Position numbers and translations under genes: made by a program. From Chara braunii (taxonomy: Eukaryota > Streptophyta > Charophyceae > Charales > Characeae), in assembly GCA_003427395.1 (NCBI GenBank), contig BFEA01000186.1, positions 1,903,717 to 1,967,716 of the forward strand: DNA of 64,000 bases, given 5' to 3'. Below, piece after piece: positions 1 through 11,699 of this stretch; position 1 is the stretch's first letter; every line of letters starts with the position of its first letter. Below the pieces are notes generated by a model, which saw nothing but the letters and a program-made list of their open reading frames with translations, searched no databases and had not been told where the DNA came from.

Positions 1-790
1 TAGTGGTGTTAGTTTTAGCTCTAGGTTAGTAGATTGGGAGGTTAGTAGAAGTTGAGCTGCGCGGAGTGATGGCGGATGGAGAGGTGATGAGGGGGGGAAG
101 GACCAAGATTGCACTCGACCCTTGATGGATCTAGGTGAGTGAAGGGTCGGAGTTGAGGTTTTTGGGCAGGGCGATTCTGATGGCGCCGTTAGTTTTGAGG
201 TTAGTTGAGTAAATTAGGAGTTAGTAAGAAAAACCTGTGCGTGAGGCTATAGCAGAAGTGAAGAAGGATGGAGGGAGGAAGTCCTGTTTTCGTTCGTCCC
301 TTGATGAAAATGAACGAACGAAGATGTTGTCCCGGGATTTTGGCCCCGGGCGAGTTGAAGGGTATGGTTAGAGAGGAATAAAAGCTAGTAGGTTTGGAGT
401 TAGGGGTGAGAGTGAATCTGGACGGGAGAAGGTGCCAGATGCACACGCGACTGGGTTGAAGGTGGCTGAGAAGGGGGCCGGGCGGGCGCAATCGGGTGAG
501 CGTTACTCGCTCGATCCTCACCGGGATCAAGCAAGGGAAGAGCCGTTTTGGGGGTTCTGATGGAGGGCGAGCATAGTGGTGTAGTTAGTTTTAATGATAG
601 ATTAGTAGAATAGCGGGTTAGTGAGAAACAAGCCGCGCGGGGAGATGGCGGAGGCAACTGCGGCAGGAGTAACAACTATGTATCTCGCCCGACTTGTAAT
701 AGATCGGGGCGGGGAGAGACCCTAATTGGGGGTTTGAGGACCGGACGATTCAGGTGGAAGTGTTAGTTTGGGAGGTTTTGAGTTTAGTTC
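1..790. repeat. Degenerate tandem array, unit about 190 bp
   Basis: Blocks beginning near 1, 188, 375, 573 and 758 share a TTAG-rich stretch (GTTAGTTTT, GGAGTTAGTAAG-like) followed by a GC-rich part containing GATGGCGG. Spacing is 185-198 bp. The units are strongly diverged. I see no coding signal. Confidence 0.55.
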
Positions 791-1440
791 GTTAGGGAGT
801 GCGCCCAGAAGGAGTTTTCGAGGTGCAATGAATCTATCCACGTTTTAGGAGAAGATTCATTCTGACTTGGCGCAGCACAGTAGTAAGCAAGAAGAGGAAA
901 TAAGGACGTCACGCTCATCTGTGAGTGGGTTCGAGTGAGAGAAGGGATGGTCGGAGGTTTTCGGGTGTCGGGCTTCTAATAAGGAAGCTTAGATTGGTGA
1001 GAAAGATGAGAGCACCTCCCCATCCGGCCAGCGAGAGCGGTGTGTGGGGTAACATGTCTAAGCGGTGACGTATAAATCTGCGCTCTGGCGGAAGGTCAGG
1101 GCACAAGAGTGCTAAGTGACTAAAGTACTGCCCGTATCAACGGGCAAGTGAGCCATAGGCTTGACTATCCACAGACTGTTGATACGTGGCCCGTCCGACC
1201 GAGTGAAGTAGCGGGAACACAGCTGCAAGGACAGCAGGTTCACCCTTCAGCCGAACCGCAACGTTCGCTAGCAAATAGGGTCGCAACAAGTCAATAACGA
1301 AAGTGCAGACCCACCTGTTAACCGCACGCCGCCTGTTCTTTCCACAGCAGTAGAGAAATAGGGAGGACATCCGGACCTGGCCAGTCTTAGGAGAGGAATC
1401 ATTCGGTTTAAATCCAGCCTGTCAACGGAAGCTACGTGAG
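791..1440. other. No gene seen; two small hairpins
   Basis: No recognisable gene. Position 829-858 is a copy of the dispersed GAATCT...AGATTC hairpin motif that recurs near 42-43 kb and 59 kb. Around 1129-1147 a 7-bp stem TGCCCGT/ACGGGCA closes a 4-base loop. Confidence 0.4.
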
Positions 1441-1452
1441 GCCGACCGCACC

Positions 1453-1455
<3 letters not shown>

Positions 1456-1494
<39 letters not shown>
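1456..1494. repeat. (GA)n microsatellite
   Basis: Uninterrupted AG/GA dinucleotides. Confidence 0.95.
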
Positions 1495-1497
<3 letters not shown>

Positions 1498-1559
1498 GAT
1501 CAGGCCGAATGCTTGATCACACAGGCCACCGAGGCATCTGCCTCTGAAGCAAGTTGATG

Positions 1560-2330
1560 TTACTAGGCTTCTTATGAAACGACTGCTATGGGCTTGCTTG
1601 CTAACTGTGGCGGACTGTTGTGGGTAGACCGATGTACGCTACTGCACACCGTTGCACGCTGATGCATGTTGCTGCGCACATGTGCCCACTGCTGCGCACT
1701 ACTGTGGACTGCGGGCCACTGTGTACCGCTGCCGTCGCTACGGACGGGGCACAGACTGTTACCATTGCTGTTGGTGGCTGCTGCTGGTTAGTGACTGCGG
1801 CCATTGACCATCGTTGGGCACAAGCTGTTGCTGGGGGCATGAACCACTGCTGCTGCTACAAGCGGGGCATGAGCACTTTCTGTTGCCTGTGGGCGACCGT
1901 TTGCTAACTTCGGGGCGCTGTTGCCGGTTGCTATTGACTGATTGTAAGTTGCAGCGGACCGCGACATACTGCGGCTAACAGCTGCGACCAGACGCCATTG
2001 CCTACGGACTGTGCACGACCGCCGCTTCTATCACACGGGGCGAGGGTTGTGACTAGCTGCTGGCACCTGCTATTGCCATTGTCTATCGTTAGTTGCCGCA
2101 TATCGTGCGGCTGTCTGCCAACTATTACGGTTGTTGAGCAGTAATATTCGAACTAAGAGGAACGGCTGGGCCCGGGAAAGGAGTTTCGGTGCTGTGAGTT
2201 GGGGAGTCAACGAGGGTTGACAACGACAGTTAACGTTGGCTGGGCACGGGCAGCTATTGCTGTTCTCGACTATGTGCAGCCACGGCTGCTGAGCGAATGT
2301 GCATGAACCACTTATGAGAGGGTGGTTGGG
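1560..2330. repeat. CTG/CTGC-rich degenerate minisatellite
   Basis: Short degenerate units of the type GCTGCTGCGCACTACTG fill the block. A similar block lies at 43890-44510, so it belongs to the large repeat shared by 0.8-6.3 kb and 42-48 kb. ORFs here are explained by composition. Confidence 0.5.
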
Positions 2331-2419
2331 TTGGCCTTAAGGAGGCGGTATTATAAGAGTGAGAGTGTGGCCAGACCTCGGTAAGGACTAGCGGCGAAGG
2401 GAGAGTTATTGCTGTAGTT

Positions 2420-2890
2420 TTGAGGAGGCATCAGGGGGATTGTGATCAGCAGTTCGGACTTGGATTTGACCGAGCTGTTACTTTTTGGCTGCCATTGCGG
2501 GGCCCTGAGGCGCACCCAGATGTCAAGGCCCTCTCCTACGAGACTGAGAGTACCTTTCTTGGATCTGAGAGACTCACATACTTCTTTTTCTACCCTTCTT
2601 ACTCTCAGTCTAGTCCTTGGTTACGAGAGGAAGGCGGCAGGCGGGATTGCAACCCGTAAGTCCGTGTCAAGACTCTGTGGGAAGTCTGCCCACCGATTGC
2701 GAGAACCCTGCTTACTCACGAGGAGTTTTGGAGGCAGGGAATCATCAGGTAAACCATCGCCATCTGTACAACCTACTACCACCCATGTTTTGCCTATCTT
2801 CCTGTAATATGACTGTTGTATGCATGAGATTGTCCCTATGGTTTTTGTTTTCTCTTCAGGATCCAATTAGACTAAATGGAAAGAGTGTGT
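2420..2890 (+). repeat. Dispersed repeat block, inverted copy at 45.0-45.3 kb
   Basis: The stretch with GGCGGCAGGCGGGATTGCAA and its surroundings reappears as the reverse complement at about 45015-45305, including the terminal GGCAGG...CATCAGGTAA part. No protein similarity recognised. Confidence 0.6.
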
Positions 2891-2997
2891 GAGAGTGAAG
2901 CTTAAGTTTCATCTTTGTTTTGACTGAAAGCAGACTAAGGATGAACTGGGGGAAGGTGGGAGGAAGGCAGTTTGCATGTGTTTGGAAGGGTCAACCA

Positions 2998-3690
2998 GGG
3001 ACCAGGCATCGTTTTTACTGTGAATGGCCTGATTGCTATGTTTATTTAGTTGTTTTTTTAAGGACCAGGCATTGTTTCTACTGTGAATGACCTGGTTGCT
3101 ATGTTTATTTAGTTGTATTCTGGAGGACCAGACATTGTTTCTACGGTGAATGACCTGGTTGCTCTAGTTAACTCTGGGGGTTTGCCTGATTGAAGGACTT
3201 TAAGTTCTTGTTTATTCTGAGGGAGGATTTCTGGTCTAAGGCTATGCATTGTTTCCATGGTGAATAGTTTAGCCTGAAAGCCACACACATAAGTTAAGCT
3301 GAGTATAAAGGGAAAATACTTGATATATATTTGCATGTGAACTGGCAGCTCGGCATTGTTTCTACTGTGAATGGTCCAGTGTTAAGCCATATCATTAAGA
3401 AGAGAAAAGGGAAAATACAAAGTATAAATGAAAATAGTCTGGGCAAGCTGAAGATTGTTTCTACTGTGAATGGTTTAGTCCCCTGCCCATATTCGCCATT
3501 TCCTTTAAAAACAAAGTCAGAGAAATACTAAACTTTAGATATTAAACAGCTCAGGGCGACTAGGCATTGTTTCCATGGCGAATGACCTAGTCATCTGCCG
3601 AAAAGAAGACAAAAGTAGTGGTGCAACCTGTTCGTGTATATCATAAAGGCAAGCTGGACATTGTTTCCATGGCGAATGGTCCAGTTGTAT
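2998..3690 (+). repeat. Array of eight stem-loops with a conserved loop
   Basis: Eight copies of CATTGTTTC-YAY-GGYGAATG-like sequence occur at about 3001, 3065, 3128, 3240, 3341, 3440, 3558 and 3654. Each is flanked by complementary arms: CCAGG/CCTGG at 3065/3091, GGCTA/TAGCC at 3240/3270, ACTGG/CCAGT at 3341/3376, GACTAGG/CCTAGTC at 3558/3586 and CTGGAC/GTCCAG at 3654/3679. Arm sequences differ between copies while pairing is kept. Spacing is 64 bp for the first three, then about 100-115 bp. No coding potential is seen. Confidence 0.7.
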
Positions 3691-3959
3691 GTCTTATGTC
3701 AGATGGGTATAAGGATTCAAGGACTTGAAGATTCATAAACTATCTATATAGAATAAACTTGGGCTGGTGAGAGTACTTACCTTTGTGGTTTGATTTGCGT
3801 GTGACTGAATGAGGCCACTACTTAGTCTGAGTTTCAGGTTGATAGGCAGTTGCTTTAGTTGCTCGCCATGTGCTAGAGTCATAGGAGTTAGTTTCAATTC
3901 CTTCACTTTCTGAGCTAAGTTTTTTTTACGTAGGTCAATTCTTGCATTTTCTGGGATCT

Positions 3960-4560
3960 TTTTTTATACTTGGCTTTGTATAAATCTTGACAAGCTACTT
4001 TCTCTACGGGAAGTGCTGTCGAAATTTCTACAAATCCAAGGGGTTAGTCAATTTTCGACTTGTCAAAGTTCAACTTGTCTTTTCCTTATATCTAACCTAG
4101 TAAAAATCTGGAAAGTCTCATTTTTTAAAGGGAATGATGCCCAAATTTTTGTTAATTCAGGAAGTTTGGCAAAATTGGACTTTGAGAAGTCAAAGTTACT
4201 TTCAAATTCTCGACTTAGCCTTGCATAAATTTTGGAATAACACTTTTCTAAAGGGAGTGTTGCCGAAATTTTTCCAAAAACTAAGGAGTTAGTTAAATCT
4301 TGTCTAAAGTTGAGCTCGAGTTATCTTTTGAGTTTATATTTGACTTAGTGTAAATTTGGGAAGTCTCCCTTTCTAAAGGGAGTGCTGCCCAAATTTCTAC
4401 TAATTCAGGGAGTTAGACAAAATTTGACTTTTCAGAGTTAAAGATTATTTCTGCTTTCATATCTGGACTTATATAAATTTTGGAAAAACACTTTTCCTAC
4501 GGGAAGCGCTGCCGAAATTTTCTTAGTTTAAAGGAGATAGATTATATTTTGACATTCACT
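3960..4560 (+). repeat. Alternating A-B-A-B-A hairpin tandem repeat, unit about 120 bp
   Basis: A units carry CTTTCTCTACGGGAAG-type hairpins (3998, 4241, 4491) followed by GCTGYCGAAATTT. B units carry CTCCCTTTCTAAAGGGAG-type hairpins (4117, 4365) followed by GCCCAAATTT. The same B-A-B-A order occurs at 45313-45720. Stems vary with retained pairing. Confidence 0.7.
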
Positions 4561-4569
4561 CTGGACAGG

Positions 4570-5290
4570 GGAGATTCTGCCATGAGTCTACCTTTCTTTG
4601 GGCTCTCGCTTAGAGGTTGGCTTAGATATAGTTAACAAGGATGATTTGGGTGAGATCATGATATGAAGATTGTTCTCCATGGACTTATAGATTTAGCCTG
4701 GGGCATTGACTTGTCATGTGTTACAGGTCTTCTTGATCGATCTGATTAAGGACTTGGACTAGATTCAGCTTGACCCCTTGAGGGTCTCCTTCTGTTATCA
4801 TTGATAACAGGTCGGTTGCCGATTCGTCGGTTTACGATTCAACTTCAATTCACTCTTGCCACTCTACCTAAAGGCCTTAGCCTTGTGATTGAACTGTTTT
4901 GTTGTGTTTTCACCCGAACTTTATTGAATGGCCATCCAACAAAAGTACTGAGTATTTATTTAAGAGTTGCACGAGTAAGGCTTGTATTGCTAAAGCGAGG
5001 GGTATGAGTGCAAGGAATGGTTGAAGTTGACCCCATGTAGTGCGTGGACTTCTCGTTGAATCTTTGATGTGATTGCAGGTATGGTTGTGGTTCGGACTCT
5101 GGATGTGATTGTCTGCGATTACATACTTATATGGCTGAAAGGAGCCCCACTGTGACTGTGAGAAGTGATCGTCCTAAATAATTAACCCTCATATATTTAT
5201 AAGTGCCCTGAGTATTTGAGAGGCCTACTGTAATTGTGCATAAGGGTTAACCCGGTTATGTCTTGAGAGACAAGGGAGATCTCTATTTTA
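4570..5290 (+). repeat. Repeat shared with 45.74-46.4 kb
   Basis: Similar blocks occur in the same order in the second copy. The best landmark is the perfect palindrome CTGTTATCATTGATAACAG near 4793; the counterpart near 45992 keeps the arms with a different loop. It is followed in both by GTCGGTTGCCGA. No gene seen. Confidence 0.55.
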
Positions 5291-5299
5291 CCCTTGCTT

Positions 5300-6260
5300 T
5301 TTAGAGTTTGTATGGTTGGACGTTGTAGTCTGTGGCAGCCGTCAAAGTCAAACCCCTTGACTTTCGCCCAGACCCAGGGTAAGACTTATCCCCAAAGCCG
5401 TAAGAAACGGCTACCACCACAGGTATGGACTTGTGTACCACCCGCTCTGCATAAGGTGCAGAAGAGGGTGTGTGATCTTCAACCGCGCATGGCGGTTGTC
5501 CGGCGACGAGAGATTAACCCTCAAGGCGCATGTCAGCCGACACTTGAGTGTCGAATGCGACCCTCGAGATTAACGAGGACCGCATGAGTATGGGTACTAC
5601 ATGGTACGCCATCATTGCGACTGCTTGCGTACGTTTTGCATTGCTAGTCGATATGAGTTAGCCCTGCGTCCGCGCGGTTTTATACTAAATCTTGCGCGCG
5701 ACTCCTATCCGATTTCCGCATCGAAAAGTTATGGGTTGGCTACTGAGGGGCTAGGAGCGTTGTCGAGTTGTTTGTGTTGTGTAGCGTTGTATGTGTGTGT
5801 GTGTGTGTGTTTGTTCGTAAAGTGGAGTGCGCGTGGTGTGTGGGATGCGTCCTAGTGGACCGACGTCGAATCGCGCTTGGCACTTCAGCCCCCCAAGATG
5901 TCGGTTCTCGTGCGGGTCCGATAGAGGTGTATTACCGTGCGTACCCCCTATGCTACAACGAACGAGAAACGCCCTGGACTGGTCTACCTCTGCGACTGCA
6001 ACTGATTAACTCTCGTACTGTGGACTGGTAGCTCGGCGGGGATACGCCCACCGAAGGGAGGTGACAACTCCCGTAAGGTGTAGGTAAGTCGTGCCTCGTG
6101 TAGGCCCTATCTTGTTGTAGGGGCTCGCGAGAGGTATGGCTGGCGCACTCGGCCGGAGCGGCTTGCGGAAGCTCCACATATATTATCTGTGACGACGGAT
6201 TTAAATCCAGCTCCTGCGTGACGCGGCCGGGAGGGTCCCGCGCTGCTCCATGCGGTGCTG
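5300..6260 (+). repeat. Repeat block, direct copy at 47.23-48.12 kb
   Basis: Starts with TGGTTGGACGTTGTAGTC in both copies and stays recognisably alignable for about 0.9 kb, through CGAACGAGAAACGCCCT and the GACGCGGCCGGGAGGGTC region. ORFs in it are not conserved between copies. A short GT tract lies near 5790-5812. Confidence 0.75.
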
Positions 6261-6904
6261 AACCGATGCGCTCGACAACGAGACGTAGAACTTTGTCTTG
6301 TTTTACCCTTTCTAAAGCATGCATAGGAACGTTATGTGGGATTGAGCCTCCTATATACGTCAAACAGGTTCAACGACTGATGTAGGTTAGCGATAACAAA
6401 CTCACCAGTTTCAACATGTAACTTACAGGGGATGAGAGGTGTCATTGGTCTGGGTTACGATTTAGTGAGAGCGACCGTGCAAGTCACCAAATGAATTACC
6501 TATTTTGGCGTAGTCAAGTGGGAAGTGCAGATGTCCCCAATGAGAGGTACACAATTTAATTCATGCATGAAGCATGCATGAAAGACACCTGCAATAACAA
6601 ACTTCACCGTAGTTTGTTGTGAAAGGAGATCACTATTTAACCAATATTAAAATCCCCTGTTATGATGACTGGAATACTTACTGTGAGTTAAGGAATATAG
6701 ATCCAAAGAATACATGTCGGTTCCCAACATCATTAGAACAATAAATACATAGAATATTGACAACCTCTAACATACCTATAATACAGACTCATCTTCCTTC
6801 CAACACTGTGTGTCTCTCAATCAATCTATTTGTTGATATTTGATAATATGTGCATTCTTTGCTGAGAGAGTATTATAGCTCCCAGTTTTGTTGTGGGGGT
6901 TGTA

Positions 6905-6905
<1 letters not shown>
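6261..6905. other. No gene seen
   Basis: AT-rich, with a small palindrome CATGCATGAAGCATGCATG near 6563. Nothing else recognised. Confidence 0.3.

Positions 6906-6907
<2 letters not shown>

Positions 6908-6966
<59 letters not shown>
6908..6966. repeat. (GT)n microsatellite
   Basis: Uninterrupted TG/GT dinucleotides. Confidence 0.95.
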
Positions 6967-6967
<1 letters not shown>

Positions 6968-7330
6968 CTGTTGAGCGGATCGGCCCCCACGTTTTTCTCA
7001 CAAAGGTGAGAGCCCTCCCGACCATGTCACGCGGGAGTTTAAACAAAAGAAAACAAAACATAGTGATACAACTCGGGGATGATGCATAAATAATCCCACG
7101 AGCCGCCGAGATGGTCGTGGTTACGTCGTCCCTTTGCCGCTCTAGCCGGGTGCACCACCTGTACATCCCGCGGTCCCCTACGACAGGATAGGTTCCAAAA
7201 GGGCATAAACTTTCTTCCCTAAGGGGCTGTCACTACCATTAGGGGCGTATCCCCACCGAGCTATTGACCCACGTGCGAAAACTTTTACATGCAATCGCAG
7301 AGGTGAGTCGGCCATTATACATAAGAAAAA
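6967..7330. other. No gene recognised
   Basis: GC-moderate sequence upstream of the organelle-derived insertion. No ORF or RNA signal that I can name. Confidence 0.3.
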
Positions 7331-7559
7331 ACATAAAAAAATCAATCGTTTATTTTTAAATTTTAATTAGGAGAAAAAAGATGAAGATAGCAATATATGA
7401 AAATTTTGGAATAGGAAAATCTGCTACAAGTTATAATATCTCCATCGCGCTAGCAAGACGTGGGAAAAAAATATTACAAATTGGCTGTGACCAAAACATG
7501 ATAGTACTTTTACCTGGACAAAATTTTTGATATCAACAATTATAGATACTCTACAATCA
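7331..7559 (+). pseudogene. chlL: Nuclear fragment of plastid chlL 5' end (NUPT)
   Basis: ATG at 7381 opens a reading frame that matches the N-terminus of the ATP-binding L subunit of light-independent protochlorophyllide reductase: MKIAIY, then a degraded P-loop (family GKGGIGKST, here ENFGIGKSA), [18 protein letters not shown]. After GCD a one-base deletion shifts the frame; in the shifted frame DSTFT...FLI.TIIDTLQS follows, ending at 7559. Only about 60 of roughly 290 codons are present. The 50 bp upstream is A/T-rich with GGAGAAAA before the ATG, like a plastid leader. The altered P-loop, frameshift and truncation make it non-functional. A plastid origin is the simplest reading, because chlL is plastid-encoded in charophytes. 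Confidence 0.85.
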
Positions 7560-7722
7560 TTTTGTTAACGCGATTGAAAATGTCAAACCTATTTTAGAAG
7601 TAAGAAAAGTCAGAATCTCCGGAACCACCCAATTAGTCTCATCCATTATACCAAATAGTCGTCAAGAAACCTTAGCTCTTCGGTGAATTCTTGAAGGCGC
7701 CTTGTGGAGACGGCGTTTGACA
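7558..7722 (+). pseudogene. rps7: Nuclear fragment of mitochondrial rps7 (NUMT)
   Basis: Directly joined to the chlL piece, this frame reads NAIENVKPILEV, RKVRISGTT, SRQETLALR, ILEGAL. These correspond to the central conserved region of ribosomal protein S7, and the NAIENVKPI block is typical of the plant mitochondrial version rather than the plastid one. A TGA replaces the Trp expected after LALR. Both ends of the gene are missing and an A13 tract follows. It is a dead fragment. Confidence 0.8.
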
Positions 7723-7938
7723 AAAAAAAAAAAAAGTTTAGAGTGTATGCATACCTCTGTAAGTAATTTAGTACAACATGGGAAATTTGNGCCCTAAAGG
7801 GCCTTTGTATTTGACTGGCCGTCGACCAAAAAAAAAAAGATAGCCATGTTTGACAATGATTTTTTAGTCATCTTTTCATAAATCTTTCTTATAAATGTCA
7901 CAATCTTATTACTTATCTATGGAGTGATTTTGAGCACT
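7723..7938. other. AT-rich linker with one ambiguous base
   Basis: Two A-tracts flank CGTTTGAC and GTCGACC; one N at 7790. It may be more organellar DNA, but I cannot identify it. Confidence 0.3.
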
Positions 7939-8385
7939 TACAAGCATAGTTATAATAATAATTTTACAATGCCCAAGCTCTTTAGGTTTGTTCAATAACT
8001 ACAACTTAACACATCTTTATTTGAATTCCGAAAATAAATCGAATTTTTTTATACTTCAATTTACTCTCTTGCATTTTTTTATTTTTTTTTGTAGTTCTTT
8101 TTATTCAACATTGGCTATTAGAAAAGAAAATCATAGTTTTATGAATTGCAAGATGCTTATTCATTTATTCAATTGAAAACAATCATTGAAATATTTCATT
8201 TTCTAATAGCCAATGTTGAATAAAAAGAACTACAATAAAAAAAAAAAACTTGCAAGAGAGTAAATTGAGGTAAAAAAAAATTCGATTTATTTTGGGAATT
8301 CAAATAAAGATGTGTTAAATTGTAGTTATTGAACAAACCTAAAGAGCCTGGGCATTGTAAAAGTATTATTATAACTATGCTTGTA
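7939..8385. repeat. Large near-perfect inverted repeat (foldback), arms about 187 bp
   Basis: The left arm 7939-8125 is the reverse complement of 8199-8385 with a few differences, mainly in A/T homopolymers. It begins TACAAGCATAGTTAT and ends ATAACTATGCTTGTA. The loop is about 73 bp and AT-rich. No transposase or coding signal is seen. It could be a foldback/MITE element, a palindromic duplication, or organelle-derived DNA next to the chlL/rps7 insertion. Confidence 0.9.
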
Positions 8386-8938
8386 CTTAGTCTTATTTAT
8401 AACATAAATTTCTACATATTCTAATAACTAGAAATATGGCATTTGCTCGCTTGCTGTAGTATAGGTACAACGCCTACTGAACTTGGACATCGTTCGTCAC
8501 TTAGGGCGCTGATCTCCTAAGGATGCAGCATACGCCGGTCGACTAAGGCGGTCTTGATAAAGCCTGTGAACCTCAATTTTAACCCTAGTCTCATACACAC
8601 AATGCAAATATACATATATATAACTCATCAAGACAAAGTCACACATGCCCTTAATAAAATAATACATATATACATAAAAAGTCATCCTTTCAGTCAATCA
8701 TCTCATCAATCACAGCCACGAAAACTCAACACAATATTTAATATAATTGTTTTGGTCTTATGAAAAAATCATGCTAACGTAATTCCTCATTGTCATTGAT
8801 GTAGTCTTAAAACACAGAGACTTTTTTGTTTGAAAACGTATAGAGTAAATTCCTTCAATCCTTTAAATTGACGTTTATAGTCAGACATTTTTATGTCTGT
8901 TTTCAGAGTCGCGTTTCAGGTTGCCCTGTAAGACGTAA
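8386..8938. other. No gene seen
   Basis: AT-rich sequence with no recognisable feature. Confidence 0.3.
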
Positions 8939-9101
8939 CTTAAAGTTTCCCTTACTTATTTCCTACAAAAGTGTCTAAAGTTAACTTTGGACCAATAAAA
9001 CATATTTTACTTTTCCTTTCTTAAAGTTTTCCTTACTTGTTTCCTACAAAAGTGTCTAAAGTTAACTTTGGACCAATAAAACATATTTTACTTTTCCTTT
9101 T
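8939..9101. repeat. Two-copy tandem repeat, period 81 bp
   Basis: CTTAAAGTTT starts both units (8939 and 9020); the copies are almost identical across ACTTTGGACCAATAAAACAT. Confidence 0.9.
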
Positions 9102-9308
9102 CTTATGTATTTACCCCTCAATGCCAAAATATGTTAGTGAAATCATCGGAATAATCCGAAAATTATCCATCCGGCGGTCTTATCTACATGGAGTGTTTTT
9201 GTTTTCCAGATTACCTCATGAAACCATAAATCATATGACTTCCTCTACGGGATTAGTCTATGCGAGGTGTTTTCCTGGAATATGAGTAAAATCTTCCGAA
9301 AACGATAT

Positions 9309-9881
9309 CTAACTGTGGTAAATTTGTCGTCTTCCACACATCTGCACCTCCAACAAGTTCAATCGTGCATGCTCGTCGTCGTCAAATACCAGGGTAGTCA
9401 TCCTCCCACCTCGCATAACTCTAACTATTCGAGCACCATAGAGAGATGTCACCCGTGAGGCTAGTCTCCACACTATGACTCGAAGAGGCCGACTAAGTTC
9501 AAATAAGTGTCGGATCTTTGTATCCCGGATCTGGATGACGCCGAAACCTCTACCGAACGAGGTAATCTTAAAACTCATAATGACTCGAGAGAGACATTGA
9601 AGGTTTCTTGCGGGGTGGAAATACAAAGTATAACTGTGAAACTTATCAAGAGTTTGAGCCGTATTTGCACGGAAATCCGTGCGAGTAGTGGAAAAAAATC
9701 CCTCGCCATTACGAAGTAACTCGATGACGCCAATCCACTTGGTAGGAGTGTCGTCTCTAACTCGCAAAAGTTGCTCCGCTCCTCTGATTAGGTCGTCCTC
9801 GTGTGTGTCGCGAACATTGAGGTATCTTGCCAAAGGAAGATATCTTCGTTCTCCATCCATCTGTTCATAAGAGAATCAAAA
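9309..9881 (-). pseudogene. Unrecognised minus-strand coding region, 3' segment
   Basis: An open stretch of 183 codons runs from ATG at 9860 to the stop at 9309. The ATG is preceded by CTTATGAACAG, which resembles a 3' splice site. The product is basic and arginine-rich (motifs RRYLPLARYLNVRD, ITSFGRGFGVIQIRD) and ends near RRQIYHS. I recognise no family. It is in the same frame as the open pieces upstream to 10931, from which it is separated by TAA (9884) and TGA (9878), so these pieces probably belong to one gene, as exons or as a decayed ORF. Confidence 0.45.
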
Positions 9882-9884
9882 TTA

Positions 9885-10931
9885 AGAATTGATCATCGAA
9901 AATAATCCACGTTCCTCGTGTTCGAACTCTGCCACAGAGAAAACAATTCGTCTAAAGTGCCGAAATCTACCATCCGGAGTCCGACGATAGTGATGAACAT
10001 AATTGAAGGGTTCATGCAGCTCATTAAGATGTAGCAAAATAATTAAGAAAAATTATTTTATCTCAGGAATATTCTCGACATATCGCCCCGACCCTTCGTT
10101 GTGCCGAACCATTAGATATGTGTCATCGAAGTCTCGTCGAGGGGCGAAGCCATATCGAATGATGTCTTATCCATAGGCTGTACTAATCAGATAACATCTT
10201 GAAGGTTGTCTCAAGTTCCCTCGTCAGAACAGTGGTTTATCTCTTTCGGAAAACACGACAGACGAATCGTATACTAGTCGTAATGACTGTATTAAACCAA
10301 TCCCGTTGTCTTCAGAGCTTGATATCCACTCGCTTGCCTCCTCGCGTATGTGAAAAATAGTTATTACCACCGCTTTGCACGTCATCTATAAAATTCGAAT
10401 AGACTTCGTTAGAAAGGATTGCAACTCGGCCACAAGTATGTGGAGTTGCTAACTTAGGTGGCTCCTATAGGTGGCTATGTCAAACATTTCTATTCCTGAA
10501 TTTTCGAAGCGGTTAGCCCGAATTCGCTCCATGAACTCGATCTCGTCAAATGAACCTATGAGGGCATTGTAATACAAAATGAGTCGCAAATACATCCATC
10601 TTATCTCATGATCGAAATGGACGTGCAACTCATTATCCTCATATCCAAATATTATGCGTAAGTTATCCCAGCCTGATCGTCGAATTCTGACGAAGCTTGT
10701 TTCGAGGATCTGTTGATAGCTCGAGGTGATAAATAAGAAAGTTTGCGGTGGATTCCTTGTCCTGCAGAGATCCATCTGCAACTCTCATCCTGGGGGAAAC
10801 ACGATGATAGGATCACAGACCAGTTGACCGACTTGTTTTAAAATTACCCCTCGCCTCCCTGCTTGAACTATATACCTTGCGACAACCTCCATGCTTGGAA
10901 AGAGCATGATGATGGCGGTTATCGTTGGCAT
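9885..10931 (-). pseudogene. Unrecognised minus-strand coding region, middle segment
   Basis: From ATG at 10931 (preceded by TTTTCTCTTTTTCAG, a strong polypyrimidine-AG acceptor) one frame continues for about 350 codons. It is interrupted only by stops at 10787 (TGA), 10451 (TAG), 10388 (TAG), 10226 (TGA), 10169 (TAA) and 10055 (TAA), far fewer than expected by chance, and without frame change. The longest open run (10781-10452, 110 codons) contains WDNLRIIFGYEDNELHVHF and EIRWMYLRLILYYNALIGSF. No family recognised. Decay by point substitution, or a multi-intron gene, would both fit. Confidence 0.4.
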
Positions 10932-10979
10932 CTGAAAAAGAGAAAATACGAGTAATTTTATGAGAACGTAACTCTTTTA

Positions 10980-11010
<31 letters not shown>

Positions 11011-11042
11011 GAGCTGTGATTCTTATGCCACGGTTCAGCCAC

Positions 11043-11198
11043 GAAAGAATAGTGTCTATTCGCACTTCTTCGGACAGTAGTAGGCACATGAACTGATGAT
11101 CTGTTTTTTTTTCTACTACTGTAAGAATAGTGTCTATTCGCACTTCTTCGGACAGTAGTAGGCACATGAACTGATGAACTGTTTTTTTTTTGGCACCA
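11043..11198. repeat. Two-copy tandem repeat, period 78 bp
   Basis: GAATAGTGTCTATTCG starts at 11047 and 11125, and the copies are near identical over about 65 bp. It lies in the presumed intron and is preceded by a T28-30 tract at 10981. Confidence 0.9.
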
Positions 11199-11220
11199 GT
11201 TTTCCATTCGTTAGTGATAC

Positions 11221-11611
11221 CTAAGGTGACCACCCAAAGGGTACTAACTTTCAGTCCTTTCCCTATATAAAGGTACAAGGAAAAACCTATTCTGATCCCA
11301 TAATCGTCATGCGTCTCACTCTCTAGGAAATGGTCTGGAGTACTCCTCCTCCTCTCCTGAGTCGGAAGCTCAGATCTCAGAAGTTGGGCCGTCTCCACTG
11401 AATCGACATAGTACTCCTCCATAAAAACGGTCCACTCCGGGTCGATAATAGGGACGGCTCCTAAAGCAACAAACCCTCGCTCCGAATTTCCTCTTAGAAT
11501 GAGAGAGCCCTCAGACTCAGAATTAGATCGACTACTTTGTACCTCAACACAGAGGAAATAACTTAGACGAATCGGAAATGCAGAGGAGGAAGAGATATAC
11601 TCAAGACTCAT
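11221..11611 (-). CDS. Unrecognised minus-strand gene, putative first exon
   Basis: ATG at 11611 starts about 130 codons (MSLEYISSSSAFPIRLSYFL..., later DPEWTVFMEEYYVD and DHFLESETHDDYGIR). Beyond about 11220 the frame enters a duplicated, A-tract-rich stretch that looks like an intron. Possible donors are GTATCA at 11220 and GTGGTC near 11233; only the second keeps phase with the ATG at 10931. A TATA box lies about 80 bp upstream. Serine-rich start, acidic middle; no family recognised. Confidence 0.35.
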
Positions 11612-11691
11612 TCAGACGAGAAATAGGTAGAGAGGATAATTCGGGATAGAAAGGAAACCTTAGGGATAACTAAGTTTATTAACTCCCGTTT

Positions 11692-11698
11692 TTTTATA
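11692..11698 (-). promoter_or_regulatory. Possible TATA box
   Basis: On the minus strand the sequence reads TATAAAA, about 80 bp before the ATG at 11611. The spacing suits a core promoter for the minus-strand gene, but the motif alone is weak evidence. Confidence 0.35.
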
Positions 11699-11699
11699 T